A DNA stretch of 40,297 nt. Source: Bacteroidales bacterium UBA6229. Its GTDB lineage: Bacteria; Bacteroidota; Bacteroidia; Bacteroidales; F082. The stretch's first letter is position 1; each line of letters starts with the position of its first letter. Under the pieces are notes generated by a model. That model ran no database searches and was not told the DNA's origin. It saw nothing but the letters and a program-made list of their open reading frames with translations. A program made the translations under genes and the position numbers. The DNA lies in the NCBI GenBank assembly GCA_002440975.1, contig DJWN01000015.1, positions 1 through 40,297 on the forward strand, given 5' to 3'. Shown piece after piece: positions 25,323 to 34,940 of the stretch.

Positions 25323-26606
25323 ATGAGAAATATCTTACTTTTTGTTTCCATTTTTTGTATCGGAACACTCACACAGGCGCAGGATACCCTGAAGGTGATG
25401 CATTACAATTTGCTTTATTACGGGGTTGTAACAAGCTGGTGTACAAATAATAACAATAATGTTGATGATAAAAATATACACCTGCGTACCATCCTCGATG
25501 AGGTGCAACCGGATATTTTTACCGTGAACGAGATCTCTGCCAATCAAATTGTTCAAAACGATTTGATGCAGAACACTTTAAATGTTGATGGTAAGGATTA
25601 TTATCAAAAAGCAGTAGTGAGCAATCAGGCTGGATCAAGTATTGTGAATATGTTGTATTATGATTCACGTAAGCTCAAATTGAAACAGCAATATACTGCG
25701 CAACAATATGTTAGGGATGTTGATGTATATGAGTTGTATTATAATTCAGCTGATCTGGTGCTTGGTGATACGGCTTTTGTAGTTTGTGTGGTGGCGCATT
25801 TAAAAGCAGGAAGCGATGCAGATGATGCTGCCACCCGAAATGTGATGGCTGTTGATGTGATGGAGTTTTTGGAGCAGCACTACACCGATGAGAACGTATT
25901 ATTTATGGGCGATTTTAATGTGTATTCTGGTGCTGAAGCAGCTTATCAGACGATTACCAATTATGCCAATATCGACATGCGTTTTCTTGATCCAATCTCG
26001 CAAAACGGCTCCTGGCACAACAACTTAGCATTTGCCGGAATACACACCCAGTCAACCAATACAAGCTCCAACGGTTGTGCATCTTCGGGCGGCATGGACG
26101 ATCGTTTCGACTTTATCCTTATCTCCGATGAGGTAAAATTGGGAAGTCGTAGTGTGCGTTATGTCACGAATTCCTATCAGGCTTTTGGCCAGGATGGAAA
26201 CAGGTTTAACGGAAGCATCATCAATCCGGCAAATACTGTTGTTTCGGAGGAAATAGCAACAGCACTGCATCAAATGTCAGATCACTTGCCAGTAGTTTTG
26301 GATTTGAGGGTGGATAAAGTGCTTGACCTCAACGAGAATTGGGCCAAACCATTTTTGGCTGCCATCCATCCCAATCCAACACATGAAAAACTGGCTTTGA
26401 ATTTTTACTTAAGCAGACCGGCCAGGATGCAAATGAATATTTTTACGATTCAAGGGCAGTTGAAAATCCGTCAAGAGTTTACTGCTACTGCCGGAAAGAA
26501 TCATTTTGAAACCAATCTGCAGCAGCTTCCGGCTGGCATTTACTTGCTACAGCTTGTGGATGAAAAAGGCAATGTGGAAGTTCTTAGGGTGGTAAAATCC
26601 AGATAA
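25323..26606 (+). CDS. Secreted endonuclease/exonuclease/phosphatase-fold protein with T9SS domain
   Basis: A 427-residue exported hydrolase. The signal peptide ILLFVSIFCIGTLTQAQ (about residues 4-20) precedes an EEP fold: MHYNLLYYG near residue 25, PDIFTVNEIS with the metal Glu near 68, VVAHLKAGSDADDAATRN near 160, VLFMGDFNVYSG near 193, and the catalytic MSDHLPVVLDL near 320. From about 340 a type IX sorting domain follows (IHPNPTHEKLALNF, LPAGIYLLQLV). It would be an extracellular nuclease or phosphodiesterase that releases nutrients, which fits the phosphate operon in the same window. The ATG at 25323 is chosen because the signal peptide begins there, not the longer frame from 25254. Confidence 0.88.
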   Translation: MRNILLFVSIFCIGTLTQAQDTLKVMHYNLLYYGVVTSWCTNNNNNVDDKNIHLRTILDEVQPDIFTVNEISANQIVQNDLMQNTLNVDGKDYYQKAVVSNQAGSSIVNMLYYDSRKLKLKQQYTAQQYVRDVDVYELYYNSADLVLGDTAFVVCVVAHLKAGSDADDAATRNVMAVDVMEFLEQHYTDENVLFMGDFNVYSGAEAAYQTITNYANIDMRFLDPISQNGSWHNNLAFAGIHTQSTNTSSNGCASSGGMDDRFDFILISDEVKLGSRSVRYVTNSYQAFGQDGNRFNGSIINPANTVVSEEIATALHQMSDHLPVVLDLRVDKVLDLNENWAKPFLAAIHPNPTHEKLALNFYLSRPARMQMNIFTIQGQLKIRQEFTATAGKNHFETNLQQLPAGIYLLQLVDEKGNVEVLRVVKSR

Positions 26607-26636
26607 GGGTTTTTTATTGTTCAGCTGAAAAATTAT

Positions 26637-27317
26637 TCAGACTATTTGGAATTTACTGTCGAAAACTGCTGCAAATGCTGATTTGAGAACTGTTTTCACC
26701 TTTTCAAAATCCTGTGCCGAACCCAGCTCTTTTTCCATTGAAGTAACGCCCCGGTCAGTAAATCCACAGGGATTGATATAGTCATAAAACCGCAAATCGG
26801 TATTCACATTAAAGGCAAATCCATGCATGGTAACACCTCTGCTTGCCCGCACACCAATGGCGCAGATTTTCCGTGATTTTCCTTTAACTTCCGGATCGAG
26901 CCATACGCCGGTTGCTCCCTCCAGACGCGAAGCTGTGATGTCAAATTGTGCCAACGTGCGGATTACAGATTCTTCCAGACGAAAGATGTAGTCACGCACA
27001 CCAATTTCAAAACGATCCAGATTGATTATTGGATAACCAACAATTTGTCCGGGGCCGTGATAAGTGATATCCCCTCCGCGGTTGATGCGGTAAAAGGAAG
27101 CTCCTTTTGCGCGCAGAAAATCTTCATTCACCAAAAGATTTGTTTCGCTGCCGCTTTTTCCCAGCGTATATACATGCGGATGTTCCACAAACAATAAATG
27201 ACCTGCATCTGAACGACTGTCTTTGTTTTTGATCAGCTCCTGAAACAAAGTTTCCTGAGAATCCCATGCCTGTTGATAATCCATGGTGCCGAGGTCACGA
27301 AAAAGGAGTTGTTTCAT
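26637..27317 (-). CDS. lipB: Octanoyltransferase (lipoate biosynthesis)
   Basis: A 226-residue enzyme that moves octanoyl from acyl carrier protein to lipoyl domains. It has RGGDITYHGPGQIVGYPI near residue 79, SRKICAIGV with the Lys near residue 150, and VTMHGFAFNVNTDLRFYDYI followed by NPCG with the catalytic Cys near 183. Length is normal for Bacteroidota. Its ATG overlaps the stop of the restriction endonuclease gene by four bases (27314-27317), so it is translationally coupled to it, and it lies downstream of lipA in the same direction. This suggests an original lipA-lipB operon. Confidence 0.95.
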   Translation of the reverse strand: MKQLLFRDLGTMDYQQAWDSQETLFQELIKNKDSRSDAGHLLFVEHPHVYTLGKSGSETNLLVNEDFLRAKGASFYRINRGGDITYHGPGQIVGYPIINLDRFEIGVRDYIFRLEESVIRTLAQFDITASRLEGATGVWLDPEVKGKSRKICAIGVRASRGVTMHGFAFNVNTDLRFYDYINPCGFTDRGVTSMEKELGSAQDFEKVKTVLKSAFAAVFDSKFQIV

Positions 27318-27928
27318 GATTCAATGCCTAAAATAAGTAGTGGAACAGGTGGATTAATCCGTCCGTGTCTCATCACATTATAAACCTCTCCTTCATAATA
27401 CGCAACTCCACTACTCATTTGAGCTTGCATAGTTTTTGTTGGTAATACTTCAATTCCAACATTAATAACTCCACCAGAATAAAATAATAAGTGTTTAACG
27501 AATAAGTCAAATGCAACAAAAGCGTATTTCCCAAATTGAACTTCAACGGCAATCTGATCTTTAACAAAGTCTGTTTGTTTGTATGATGATATGGGATGGT
27601 CTATACCATTTTCAATTAGAAATTGCTTTTGCTTTGCATAAGGTAATGATATTAATTCAGTTAGCAAGTCTTGTCGTGTAGTTACATAATATTTATACCT
27701 ACTTTCATTCCAGCCTAATTGACTAAACTTTTCTTCAAAGGCTCTATTTAATGCCCTTGGACTATACAATAACTTGCCTCTCATTGTTTTCTCCTTACTT
27801 ACCTTGGTCATGTATGATTCAGCATCAATACTTTCAATAGTTGAAATTATTTCATCATACAATTCCTTATGATGTACAATAAGGTATTCCTCTCCATTTA
27901 AGTGAGAATATTTTTGTGCAATTTTCAT
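27314..27928 (-). CDS. BglII-like type II restriction endonuclease
   Basis: A 204-residue protein resembling the BglII/BstYI endonuclease family. The active-site pattern Asp-x8-Glu-x-Gln is visible as Asp120, Glu129 and Gln131 (TDFVKDQIAVEVQFGKYAFVA), and the C-terminus reads VPLLILGIE. It likely cleaves AGATCT or a related GATC-centred site; the exact sequence is not deducible. The ATG overlaps the methyltransferase stop by four bases, so both are made together, methyltransferase first. Codon and base use are AT-rich, unlike the flanking lipA and lipB genes, which points to horizontal gain. Confidence 0.82.
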   Translation of the reverse strand: MKIAQKYSHLNGEEYLIVHHKELYDEIISTIESIDAESYMTKVSKEKTMRGKLLYSPRALNRAFEEKFSQLGWNESRYKYYVTTRQDLLTELISLPYAKQKQFLIENGIDHPISSYKQTDFVKDQIAVEVQFGKYAFVAFDLFVKHLLFYSGGVINVGIEVLPTKTMQAQMSSGVAYYEGEVYNVMRHGRINPPVPLLILGIES

Positions 27929-28890
27929 TTAATTTTCCTTGCTGTATTATTATATCTTTCCATGTTTAACCATTCTTGAGGGACTTTTGCTACTTTATCA
28001 TTTGCAGAGGGTTCATGAATTGGTTTATTAATTGGTCTCGTTTTCAAAACACCTTCTTTTAAATCAATTATTCTTTTAGCAGCTATTTCACAATATTCCT
28101 TTTCTTTGTCAATACCAACAGAATTTCGCTCATTTAAAAGAGATGCAATTATAGAGGAGCCAACTCCAGAAAATGGATCTAAAACCCATCCGTTTTTATT
28201 TGTAAGTGCTAAAACACATCTCTCCACGAGTTCAATAGGAAACTGAGCAGGATGAATTGTTTTTTCAGGGTGATTTGCTTTGACATTGGGAATATTCCAT
28301 AGTCCAGTTTCCCAATCTTTTGCCAAAATTTCCCAAATGTCACTTGGGTTTTTTCCTAATGGATTTCCAGATATTTCACCTTTTCTTTCTCCTTTAAAAT
28401 GCCTTTTTCCAGGATATTTTGCTGGTATTCTTACATCATCTAAATTGAAAATATATTCATCAGATTTTGTAAACCATAAAATCGTTTCATATCTACCACT
28501 AAATCTATTTCTTGCATGTAAACCATGGCCAAAATGCCAAATAATCCTATTTCTTAATTTGAGACCATGTTTTTTAAAGATATTATAATAGAATATATCT
28601 AAAGGGAAGACTTCTCCTTTATCAACATAATTTCCTACCTGCCAACAAATACTGCCATTTGAAGCTAAAACTCTAATTAATTCGTTAATTATTTTTTCTT
28701 GAGTATCTAAATACTCTTCTATACTCGTTTTTACTTCATATGCTTTTCCTATGTTGTATGGAGGAGAAGTTACAATAAGCTCAAATTTGTTTGAAGGCAG
28801 GTTTTTTATTATCCTTAAACTATCTCCATTGAAGATCTTATGAGTAAGATTATTGTCTATTAAATCAAATAAAGGCTCATCAATATTCAT
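27925..28890 (-). CDS. Type II DNA methyltransferase, probably N4-cytosine
   Basis: A 321-residue beta-class amino methyltransferase. The catalytic motif TSPPYN lies at residues 41-46 and the SAM-binding motif DPFSGVGSS near residue 240, followed by GIDKEKEYCEIAAKRI. Catalysis-first order and TSPPY (rather than DPPY) suit N4-cytosine enzymes, the type paired with BglII-like endonucleases. It protects host DNA against the endonuclease encoded directly after it. It starts 11 bases after the lipA stop and is AT-rich, with stretches near 23% G+C (28441-28500), while lipA nearby exceeds 60% in places. Recognition site unknown. Confidence 0.88.
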   Translation of the reverse strand: MNIDEPLFDLIDNNLTHKIFNGDSLRIIKNLPSNKFELIVTSPPYNIGKAYEVKTSIEEYLDTQEKIINELIRVLASNGSICWQVGNYVDKGEVFPLDIFYYNIFKKHGLKLRNRIIWHFGHGLHARNRFSGRYETILWFTKSDEYIFNLDDVRIPAKYPGKRHFKGERKGEISGNPLGKNPSDIWEILAKDWETGLWNIPNVKANHPEKTIHPAQFPIELVERCVLALTNKNGWVLDPFSGVGSSIIASLLNERNSVGIDKEKEYCEIAAKRIIDLKEGVLKTRPINKPIHEPSANDKVAKVPQEWLNMERYNNTARKIK

Positions 28891-28901
28891 TTCAAAATTT
28901 T

Positions 28902-29765
28902 TTACAAAATATGTTTTTCGGCATGATACGAGCTGCGCACCATCGGGCCGCTTTCCACATGACGGAAGCCCATTTTCAGGCCTTCTTCTTCATACATTTT
29001 AAACACCTCCGGTTTCACAAATTCCTTAACAGGTAAGTGGTTGCGGGTGGGTTGCAGGTATTGGCCAATCGTCATTACGCTGGCACCGGTGGCACGGATA
29101 TCGCGCATGGTTTCGAGCACTTCTTCTTGTATTTCTCCTAAACCAAGCATCACACCTGATTTGGCGATAAGGCCTGTATCAGCAATGGTTTTGAGCACTT
29201 TGAGACTGAGGTCGTATTTGGCACGGCTGCGCACCCAGGGCGTCATGCGGCGCACTGTTTCCAGGTTGTGCGAAATCACCTCCGGACCGGCTTCCACCAC
29301 TTTCATGATGAGCTCCTCACGTCCGTCGAAATCCGGAATCAGGGTTTCCATTGTGGTGCCCGGACTTTCCCTTTTGATGGCTTTGATGGTGAGTGCCCAA
29401 ATTTCTGCTCCGCCGTCTTTCAGATCATCACGATCCACTGAGGTGAGCACCACATGCTTGAGCTTCATCAGTTTAACGCTCTCGGCTACGCGATCAGGTT
29501 CCTGCCAGTCGGCTGGTAGAGGACGGCCGGTTTTTACATTACAAAACCCACACGAACGGGTACAGATATCGCCCAAAATCATCAGGGTGGCAGTGCCTCG
29601 TCCCCAGCATTCGTGCATATTGGGGCAATGGCCGCTGGTGCAGATGGTGTGCAGTTTGTGCTGATCAACGATTTCTCTTACAGATAAATATGTTTTTCCG
29701 GCAGGCACTTTGGTTTTGAGCCATTCGGGCTTGCGCATCAGTATATTGGTACGTTCTTTTTCCAT
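28902..29765 (-). CDS. lipA: Lipoyl synthase
   Basis: A 287-residue radical SAM enzyme that inserts two sulfurs into the octanoyl chain. The auxiliary cluster motif C-x4-C-x5-C is in CTSGHCPNMHEC, the radical SAM motif C-x3-C-x2-C in CTRSCGFC, and the C-terminal RSSY is present (MVRSSYHAEKHIL). The ATG at 29765 (MEKERTNILM) is chosen over an upstream Met at 29951 because the extra 62 residues do not fit the family and a TAATTTTG box lies inside them. It is the first gene of a run lipA, methyltransferase, endonuclease, lipB. Confidence 0.95.
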   Translation of the reverse strand: MEKERTNILMRKPEWLKTKVPAGKTYLSVREIVDQHKLHTICTSGHCPNMHECWGRGTATLMILGDICTRSCGFCNVKTGRPLPADWQEPDRVAESVKLMKLKHVVLTSVDRDDLKDGGAEIWALTIKAIKRESPGTTMETLIPDFDGREELIMKVVEAGPEVISHNLETVRRMTPWVRSRAKYDLSLKVLKTIADTGLIAKSGVMLGLGEIQEEVLETMRDIRATGASVMTIGQYLQPTRNHLPVKEFVKPEVFKMYEEEGLKMGFRHVESGPMVRSSYHAEKHIL

Positions 29766-29792
29766 GAACTTGTTTTTACTTTTGATGAAATG

Positions 29793-29800
29793 CAAAATTA
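29793..29800 (-). promoter_or_regulatory. -7 box for the lipA operon
   Basis: TAATTTTG on the minus strand matches TAnnTTTG and is 27 bases before the lipA ATG. Confidence 0.45.
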
Positions 29801-29859
29801 AGCAATCTAACCGGAAAAGATGCCCGATTCTTTTTGAAGCTGAAAGCTCAAAAGTAAAT

Positions 29860-30735
29860 TTAACCCAGCTCAAATGTGGTGATGCCAAAAATCTTTTGAA
29901 TGGGTAATTCAGGTGGTTTGCCATAATACATCCGGCCACATTCAAACACATATACGGCCTGAAAATTTTTCACCAGTTTAACGGCATCCGGATTGGTAAC
30001 CGGAATATCCAGAAAAACAGATTCGTTCGGAACGGCATCAAGGCAGGCCTGATAAAGTGCCTCAGCAACGGGATAGCTTTCTGCAAAAAGTGGCCCGATT
30101 TTATAACCTGTTCCAGCTTTGCGCAGCAGAACATAACCTTTCAATTCCTGATTTTGAATGAAGGTGAAAGTCCGGCTTTCAGGAAGCTGAAGCCAATGAT
30201 GCAAAAATCTGGTTCTGGGTACGCCAAAACAAAAACTGTCCATAAGTTGCAGCTTTTGAAGATCTTTTTCTGAATAGCTTGTGATGTTTTTGTGAACGCT
30301 GAAAGACTCACCTTTGCGTTCATAACGTTCATCACGAAAAGCCACTTCAAATCCGCCTTTGCGATAAAAATCCTGCATCGCCAAAACACCGTCCATGCCT
30401 ACTGAGGCATTAGGTTTAAGTCGTGAGAGCAGGCGATCGCGCCGGCTCAACCAAAGTTGTTTTCCTATTCCTTTGGAACGATATTCGGGCTTCACAATAA
30501 AAAAGCCCATAAAACCGAATAGACCATCGTACGAAACGATCGATCCACCGGCAATTAGTTCGTCGTCATCAAAATAACCTACGAATCCCATGGGATCTGT
30601 TTTCCAGAAAACTTCGGCATCATGGGGTCCCGGATTCCAGCCTTCGGCAGCTGCCCAGGATACAAGCTTTTGTACCTCCTCAAACTGGAGCTGCCGAAGC
30701 AAGAATGGCCTGATATTCGATTTTTTCATAGGCAT
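29860..30735 (-). CDS. GNAT-family N-acetyltransferase (two-domain type)
   Basis: A 291-residue cytoplasmic protein. The N-terminal GNAT fold has FMGFFIVKPEYRSKGIGKQLW near residue 76-96, holding the acetyl-CoA loop (R-x-x-G-I-G). A second domain of about 130 residues follows, beginning near 150 (FSVHKNITSYSEKDL), as in the YitH/HolE-type acetyltransferases. Substrate unknown; relatives have been linked to betaine or polyamine acetylation. It is expressed from a TAACTTTG box at 30779-30786 and is divergent to the large protease gene. Confidence 0.85.
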   Translation of the reverse strand: MPMKKSNIRPFLLRQLQFEEVQKLVSWAAAEGWNPGPHDAEVFWKTDPMGFVGYFDDDELIAGGSIVSYDGLFGFMGFFIVKPEYRSKGIGKQLWLSRRDRLLSRLKPNASVGMDGVLAMQDFYRKGGFEVAFRDERYERKGESFSVHKNITSYSEKDLQKLQLMDSFCFGVPRTRFLHHWLQLPESRTFTFIQNQELKGYVLLRKAGTGYKIGPLFAESYPVAEALYQACLDAVPNESVFLDIPVTNPDAVKLVKNFQAVYVFECGRMYYGKPPELPIQKIFGITTFELG

Positions 30736-30778
30736 TTGGTATAAAGGGATCTTTAGGTTGATGTCAGTTTTATCATTT

Positions 30779-30786
30779 CAAAGTTA
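30779..30786 (-). promoter_or_regulatory. -7 box for the GNAT gene
   Basis: TAACTTTG on the minus strand matches TAnnTTTG exactly, 43 bases before the ATG. Confidence 0.45.
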
Positions 30787-30828
30787 ATGTAATTCAAAAA
30801 TAAGGCGGCACCGTAAACTTACTTTAGC

Positions 30829-30858
30829 TTGATATTGCCTGATTTTCTGTTATTTTTG
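30829..30858 (+). promoter_or_regulatory. Promoter of the papain-like protease gene
   Basis: TTG at 30829-30831 and TATTTTTG at 30851-30858 are separated by 19 bases, the spacing expected between the -33 and -7 elements in Bacteroidota. This is the only complete pair seen in the window. Confidence 0.55.
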
Positions 30859-30904
30859 TTGGTTGTTGACACAATATCATTTTGAAAGTATTAAAGCAAG
30901 AACC

Positions 30905-33900
30905 ATGAAATTGAATTGGATTTGTCTGCCTGTATTGTTTTTTCTGATGTTTTTTTCATCTGCTTTATCAGCACAAAATGAGCTAAATTTTCCCCGAGGA
31001 GTAAATATTGGTGAACGGGCAGGGATGAAGTTTCCTGATTTGCCGGCACTTACTTCTGATTTTATTAAGCATAAAATGGAATTGCCTTATTCGGTTGATA
31101 ATTCTACTTCTCCCTATCTGAGGCCGGTTTTCAATCAGCAGGGAGCCTCTTGCGGTCAGGCCACCCTGGTGGGATATAATTTCACTTACGAAATCAATCG
31201 TTTAAGAAATCTTACCTCTGACACAGCCATCAACCTCTATCCGGATCATTTCGTCTGGAACTTCATGAATTCAACAACACCTTATTATGGTGGCGGGGTG
31301 AGTTATTTTCACACCTTTGATCTCTTGTATGATGCCGGAAATCCAACAGAAGCAGTTTATGGTCCCATAGAACTGGATGACGACTATTACTGGGCAAGCG
31401 GATATGAAGTTTACCATAATGCCATGACTAACAGGATTAGTGGTGCCGCCTCTATTCCTGTTGGCACTCCCGAAGGACTACTGGTGCTTAAGCATTGGCT
31501 GCACAATCACCTCGAAGGATCTGAAACAGGCGGACTTGCCAGTTTTTATGCCGGCCAGGATTATGGTTTAGTAGTGTTGCCCCAGGAAAGTGCTGATGCC
31601 GGAAAGCATGCCCACACCCGATTTGGTCCTAAAGCTACTCATGCCATGACAATCGTTGGTTATAACGATTCTGTGTGTTATGATATCAATAACGATGGAC
31701 AATTTACCAATGATCTGGATATTACGGGGGATGGAATTGTGGATATGCGCGACTGGGAGTATGGTGCTATGAAAGCAGTGAATTCCTACGGAACCAATTG
31801 GGGCGATGATGGCTTTTTTTATCTGATGTATAGCACCCTGGCATTGGAGTATGGTGAGCAGGGTGGCATCTGGAATAACAGCGTGCATGTGTTGTTCCCC
31901 GAAGCGGAATGGCATCCGAAACTTACTATGAAAGCGACTATTAGCCATAATTGGCGACAAAAAATCAGGTTACGTGCAGGCGTCAGCCTTGATACTTCCA
32001 GTTTTGTCCCGGAATATATTGTAGGCTTTTCACATTTCAATTTTCAGGGTAGCTATTATCCCATGCCAGGACAAGTAAGTAATGCCAACGAACCGATTGA
32101 ATTGGGATTGGATGTTAGCCAACTGTTAAGTTATGTACCTGCTGATAAAGCCGCAAGATTTTTTTTACTTGTTGATGAGGAAGACAATTACGATCAGTCC
32201 TATGGTACGATCCATGATTTTAGTCTTCTGGAATATGCGGGTGATGAATTGATCCAGGAAACGGCAGCTGTATTTTTGCCAAAAGCAATCAACAATGACA
32301 AGACTACTTATACTTCAGTTGTGTATGAACCACAAAATGCTGGACCGGTATTTTTGCCTGATCAAACAATCCTGATCAATCCTGTAAGTGATACCCTAAT
32401 TAATTTAGAACCGGTTGCAGGTCAGTCTCCTTTCAACTGGCAGATCTTTCCTGATTATACCGAATCGGGGCAGATCAAACCTTATCCTGACTTGCAAACA
32501 AATATCCTGCCTGTTGATGATGAGGAAAATGGTTATGCTGCAGTTACACTGCCTTTTTCGTTTCCCTTGGCCGGAATAATTTATGATACCTTGTATATGC
32601 ATGTGGATGGTTATCTGATGTTCAAGCCGGGAGACATGCCCTATTATTATTTGCAGTTTGATGAATTGTATCTCAAACAGTTAAAGGCGATTGCTCCACT
32701 TATGCATCGCAAGTTTGGCCTGTTTAATGAAGGTGACAGGCTTGGATGGCTGGCTGCCCCCGACAGTGTTTTGTTTGAGTGGCAGATCAGTGATCAAAAC
32801 AATCAGGCTTCCGCAACTTTTTACGCAAAACTATTCCCGGACGGCGACATCACATTTCATTATAAGGAGATACAGGCGGATATGAGCTTTACACCCGCGA
32901 TCGGACTTGGCTTTGCCGAACTGGAAGAATCACCTGATTCGAAACCCTTCTTTTCAAGATATTCCAGAACTTTGCCACCTGCTAATCTGCAGATTAGCCT
33001 GAAACCCGGAGCAGATTTGCAAAGGATGCATATCAATCAAAATCAGCAGCTTGTCTGGCAGGGTGGCAGTCATAACTTTGGCAAAGCCGGCTTGCGGATG
33101 ACAGCGGATGACAGACTGTTTGCAGAGGAGGAAATTTTCGTTACGGCTGGTCCCGAATTTACCTTGATACTTCCTGACGAAACACCTTTAATAAGGAGAC
33201 ATCTGCCAATATCGCTTGACCTTAACATCAAGAATCACAGCACACAATCTTTTGAAGTCAATGCAATTCACTTTGCTGCAGCTTCGTTGGGTTTTCAGGT
33301 ACAGGCAAATCTGCAATTGCCCATAAGCCTAGAGCCGGGAGCGACAGTTCGGGTTCCGGAGGCGTGTGTTCTCTTTTCCGAAAACACATTTATTGAAGAA
33401 GTTAGAATAGATATCAATGCCAATGTTAACGACCTTGAAATTTTCTCTCAGGACTTGTTTACGTTTGGTTATTTCAATCCGGTAGTCAGTTCTGCTATAA
33501 TTATTGATGGTGATAATCAACAGCTCGATCCTGGCGAAAAAGTGTTGTTGGTTTATGAACTTAGCAATCTTGGACCACTAACAATCAACGATCTTGAATT
33601 CAGTATTCAGTTTGATGATCCCTTTGTTATGTTGGTCAGCGATAGCTTGCTGACGATAGAAAAGCTTGAGGCCGGACAGCTCATACACTTATTTTTTGAA
33701 ATCCAGACAAGCCATGCAGCTCAACAAGGGCGAAGTTTTGAAATAGTATCGCAACTACTTCATGATGAGGAGGTGTTGTACGATGGTCACGACTTTTTGC
33801 AGATCGGCAAGAGCAAGATTGCGCTGATTGATCTGGATCGCAATCATAATTCAGCTCCTGTGATGGAAGAGGAATTACAGAACAATTCGATTATTTATCA

Positions 33901-34936
33901 TGTACTTCAAGGCATTGACTCAACGATTTTTAATTATGAGTTGCTATTTTTGACCTTAGGGGTTATGCCGCATTATGATGAATTGAATGCTGTTGAAGAT
34001 GCGCTTCTTGCAGGATTCTTGTCTGCTGGTGGAAATATTTATCTGGAAGGGGGATCATTTTTCTATATGAATCCGCATACTCAACTCAGAGAATTGCTTC
34101 GAACAGAGGGGTTTATAGATGGCGTGCAATACCCTGCAGATACATTGGCCGGTTTATCAGGTAGTCCTGTCGAAGGGATACAATTTTCTTATCAGGGCGA
34201 TCAGGCTTGGTGCGAAAACCTTTTGCCCCTCGAGCCGGCAAAACCCTGGTTTGCTGATTCGCAAACAAACTTGAATTATGTGGCTGCAATTGATTCGGGC
34301 AGTTATAAAGGAATTGCTACTTCCTTGGAATTTGGTGGCTTGCAGGCACTTCCCGGAAGCAGTTTGACAGAGTTAATGGCAGCTTATCTCAGTTTTCTGG
34401 GATATACACAAACGGAGGTTTCGGCTCGTTTCGAAGTTTCAAAAAGAACAAGCTGTCCCCATACTGCTGTTGGCTTTCAGTTTTCCGGCCTTGGCAATCC
34501 CGAATCCATCCGTTGGTATTTTGAAGGAGGTCTGGCGGATGACGTCCAAAGTGCTAATCCTGTAGTCACCTATGAGAGCCCTGGAACCTACGATGTGGGA
34601 TTGGTTGTGGAAGCGAGCGGCATAGCCGACAGTATTTTTGTTGAAAATTTTATTACTGTAAATAGCTGTGCATCAATCGCTGAAGACAACCAAACAAAAC
34701 TCAGGCTATTTCCCAATCCTGTCCGCGAAAACTTACAGCTCGTATTACCTCAACCAGCCTCCGAAAGTCAATGGATACGATTGTACGATCTGGATGGACG
34801 ATTGGTGGATCAGAGGTTACTGATGCAGGGAGAAACTGAATGCGGCATGAATATTGCAAAGCTTAAGCCCGGAGTTTATCTGATTCAACGATCGGCTAAA
34901 CAAAACAATGACTACATCAAATTCATTAAAATGTAA
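30905..34936 (+). CDS. Giant secreted papain-like (C1) peptidase with PKD and T9SS domains
   Basis: A 1343-residue exported protein. A signal peptide (to about residue 22) precedes a papain-type domain with Cys83 (NQQGASCGQATLVGY), His246 (THAMTIVGYND) and Asn293 (AVNSYGTNWGDDGFFYLMYS). Between His and Asn lies a Ca2+-loop-like insertion (DINNDGQFTND and DITGDGIVDMRDWE) resembling a dockerin or EF-hand pair. Large beta-rich repeats fill about 360-1160, then a PKD domain (about 1190-1260) and a type IX sorting domain (FPNPVRENLQLVLPQ, LYDLDGR, LKPGVYLIQ). It would degrade protein outside the cell. ATG at 30905 is chosen for the signal peptide. The META lipoprotein gene follows after four bases. 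Confidence 0.87.
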   Translation: MKLNWICLPVLFFLMFFSSALSAQNELNFPRGVNIGERAGMKFPDLPALTSDFIKHKMELPYSVDNSTSPYLRPVFNQQGASCGQATLVGYNFTYEINRLRNLTSDTAINLYPDHFVWNFMNSTTPYYGGGVSYFHTFDLLYDAGNPTEAVYGPIELDDDYYWASGYEVYHNAMTNRISGAASIPVGTPEGLLVLKHWLHNHLEGSETGGLASFYAGQDYGLVVLPQESADAGKHAHTRFGPKATHAMTIVGYNDSVCYDINNDGQFTNDLDITGDGIVDMRDWEYGAMKAVNSYGTNWGDDGFFYLMYSTLALEYGEQGGIWNNSVHVLFPEAEWHPKLTMKATISHNWRQKIRLRAGVSLDTSSFVPEYIVGFSHFNFQGSYYPMPGQVSNANEPIELGLDVSQLLSYVPADKAARFFLLVDEEDNYDQSYGTIHDFSLLEYAGDELIQETAAVFLPKAINNDKTTYTSVVYEPQNAGPVFLPDQTILINPVSDTLINLEPVAGQSPFNWQIFPDYTESGQIKPYPDLQTNILPVDDEENGYAAVTLPFSFPLAGIIYDTLYMHVDGYLMFKPGDMPYYYLQFDELYLKQLKAIAPLMHRKFGLFNEGDRLGWLAAPDSVLFEWQISDQNNQASATFYAKLFPDGDITFHYKEIQADMSFTPAIGLGFAELEESPDSKPFFSRYSRTLPPANLQISLKPGADLQRMHINQNQQLVWQGGSHNFGKAGLRMTADDRLFAEEEIFVTAGPEFTLILPDETPLIRRHLPISLDLNIKNHSTQSFEVNAIHFAAASLGFQVQANLQLPISLEPGATVRVPEACVLFSENTFIEEVRIDINANVNDLEIFSQDLFTFGYFNPVVSSAIIIDGDNQQLDPGEKVLLVYELSNLGPLTINDLEFSIQFDDPFVMLVSDSLLTIEKLEAGQLIHLFFEIQTSHAAQQGRSFEIVSQLLHDEEVLYDGHDFLQIGKSKIALIDLDRNHNSAPVMEEELQNNSIIYHVLQGIDSTIFNYELLFLTLGVMPHYDELNAVEDALLAGFLSAGGNIYLEGGSFFYMNPHTQLRELLRTEGFIDGVQYPADTLAGLSGSPVEGIQFSYQGDQAWCENLLPLEPAKPWFADSQTNLNYVAAIDSGSYKGIATSLEFGGLQALPGSSLTELMAAYLSFLGYTQTEVSARFEVSKRTSCPHTAVGFQFSGLGNPESIRWYFEGGLADDVQSANPVVTYESPGTYDVGLVVEASGIADSIFVENFITVNSCASIAEDNQTKLRLFPNPVRENLQLVLPQPASESQWIRLYDLDGRLVDQRLLMQGETECGMNIAKLKPGVYLIQRSAKQNNDYIKFIKM

Positions 34937-34940
34937 ACGG

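Noticed and set aside
29041..29664. Open frame of 207 codons on the + strand over lipA
   Set aside because: It lies antisense to the clear radical SAM gene lipA and shows only low-complexity Ser/Arg sequence.
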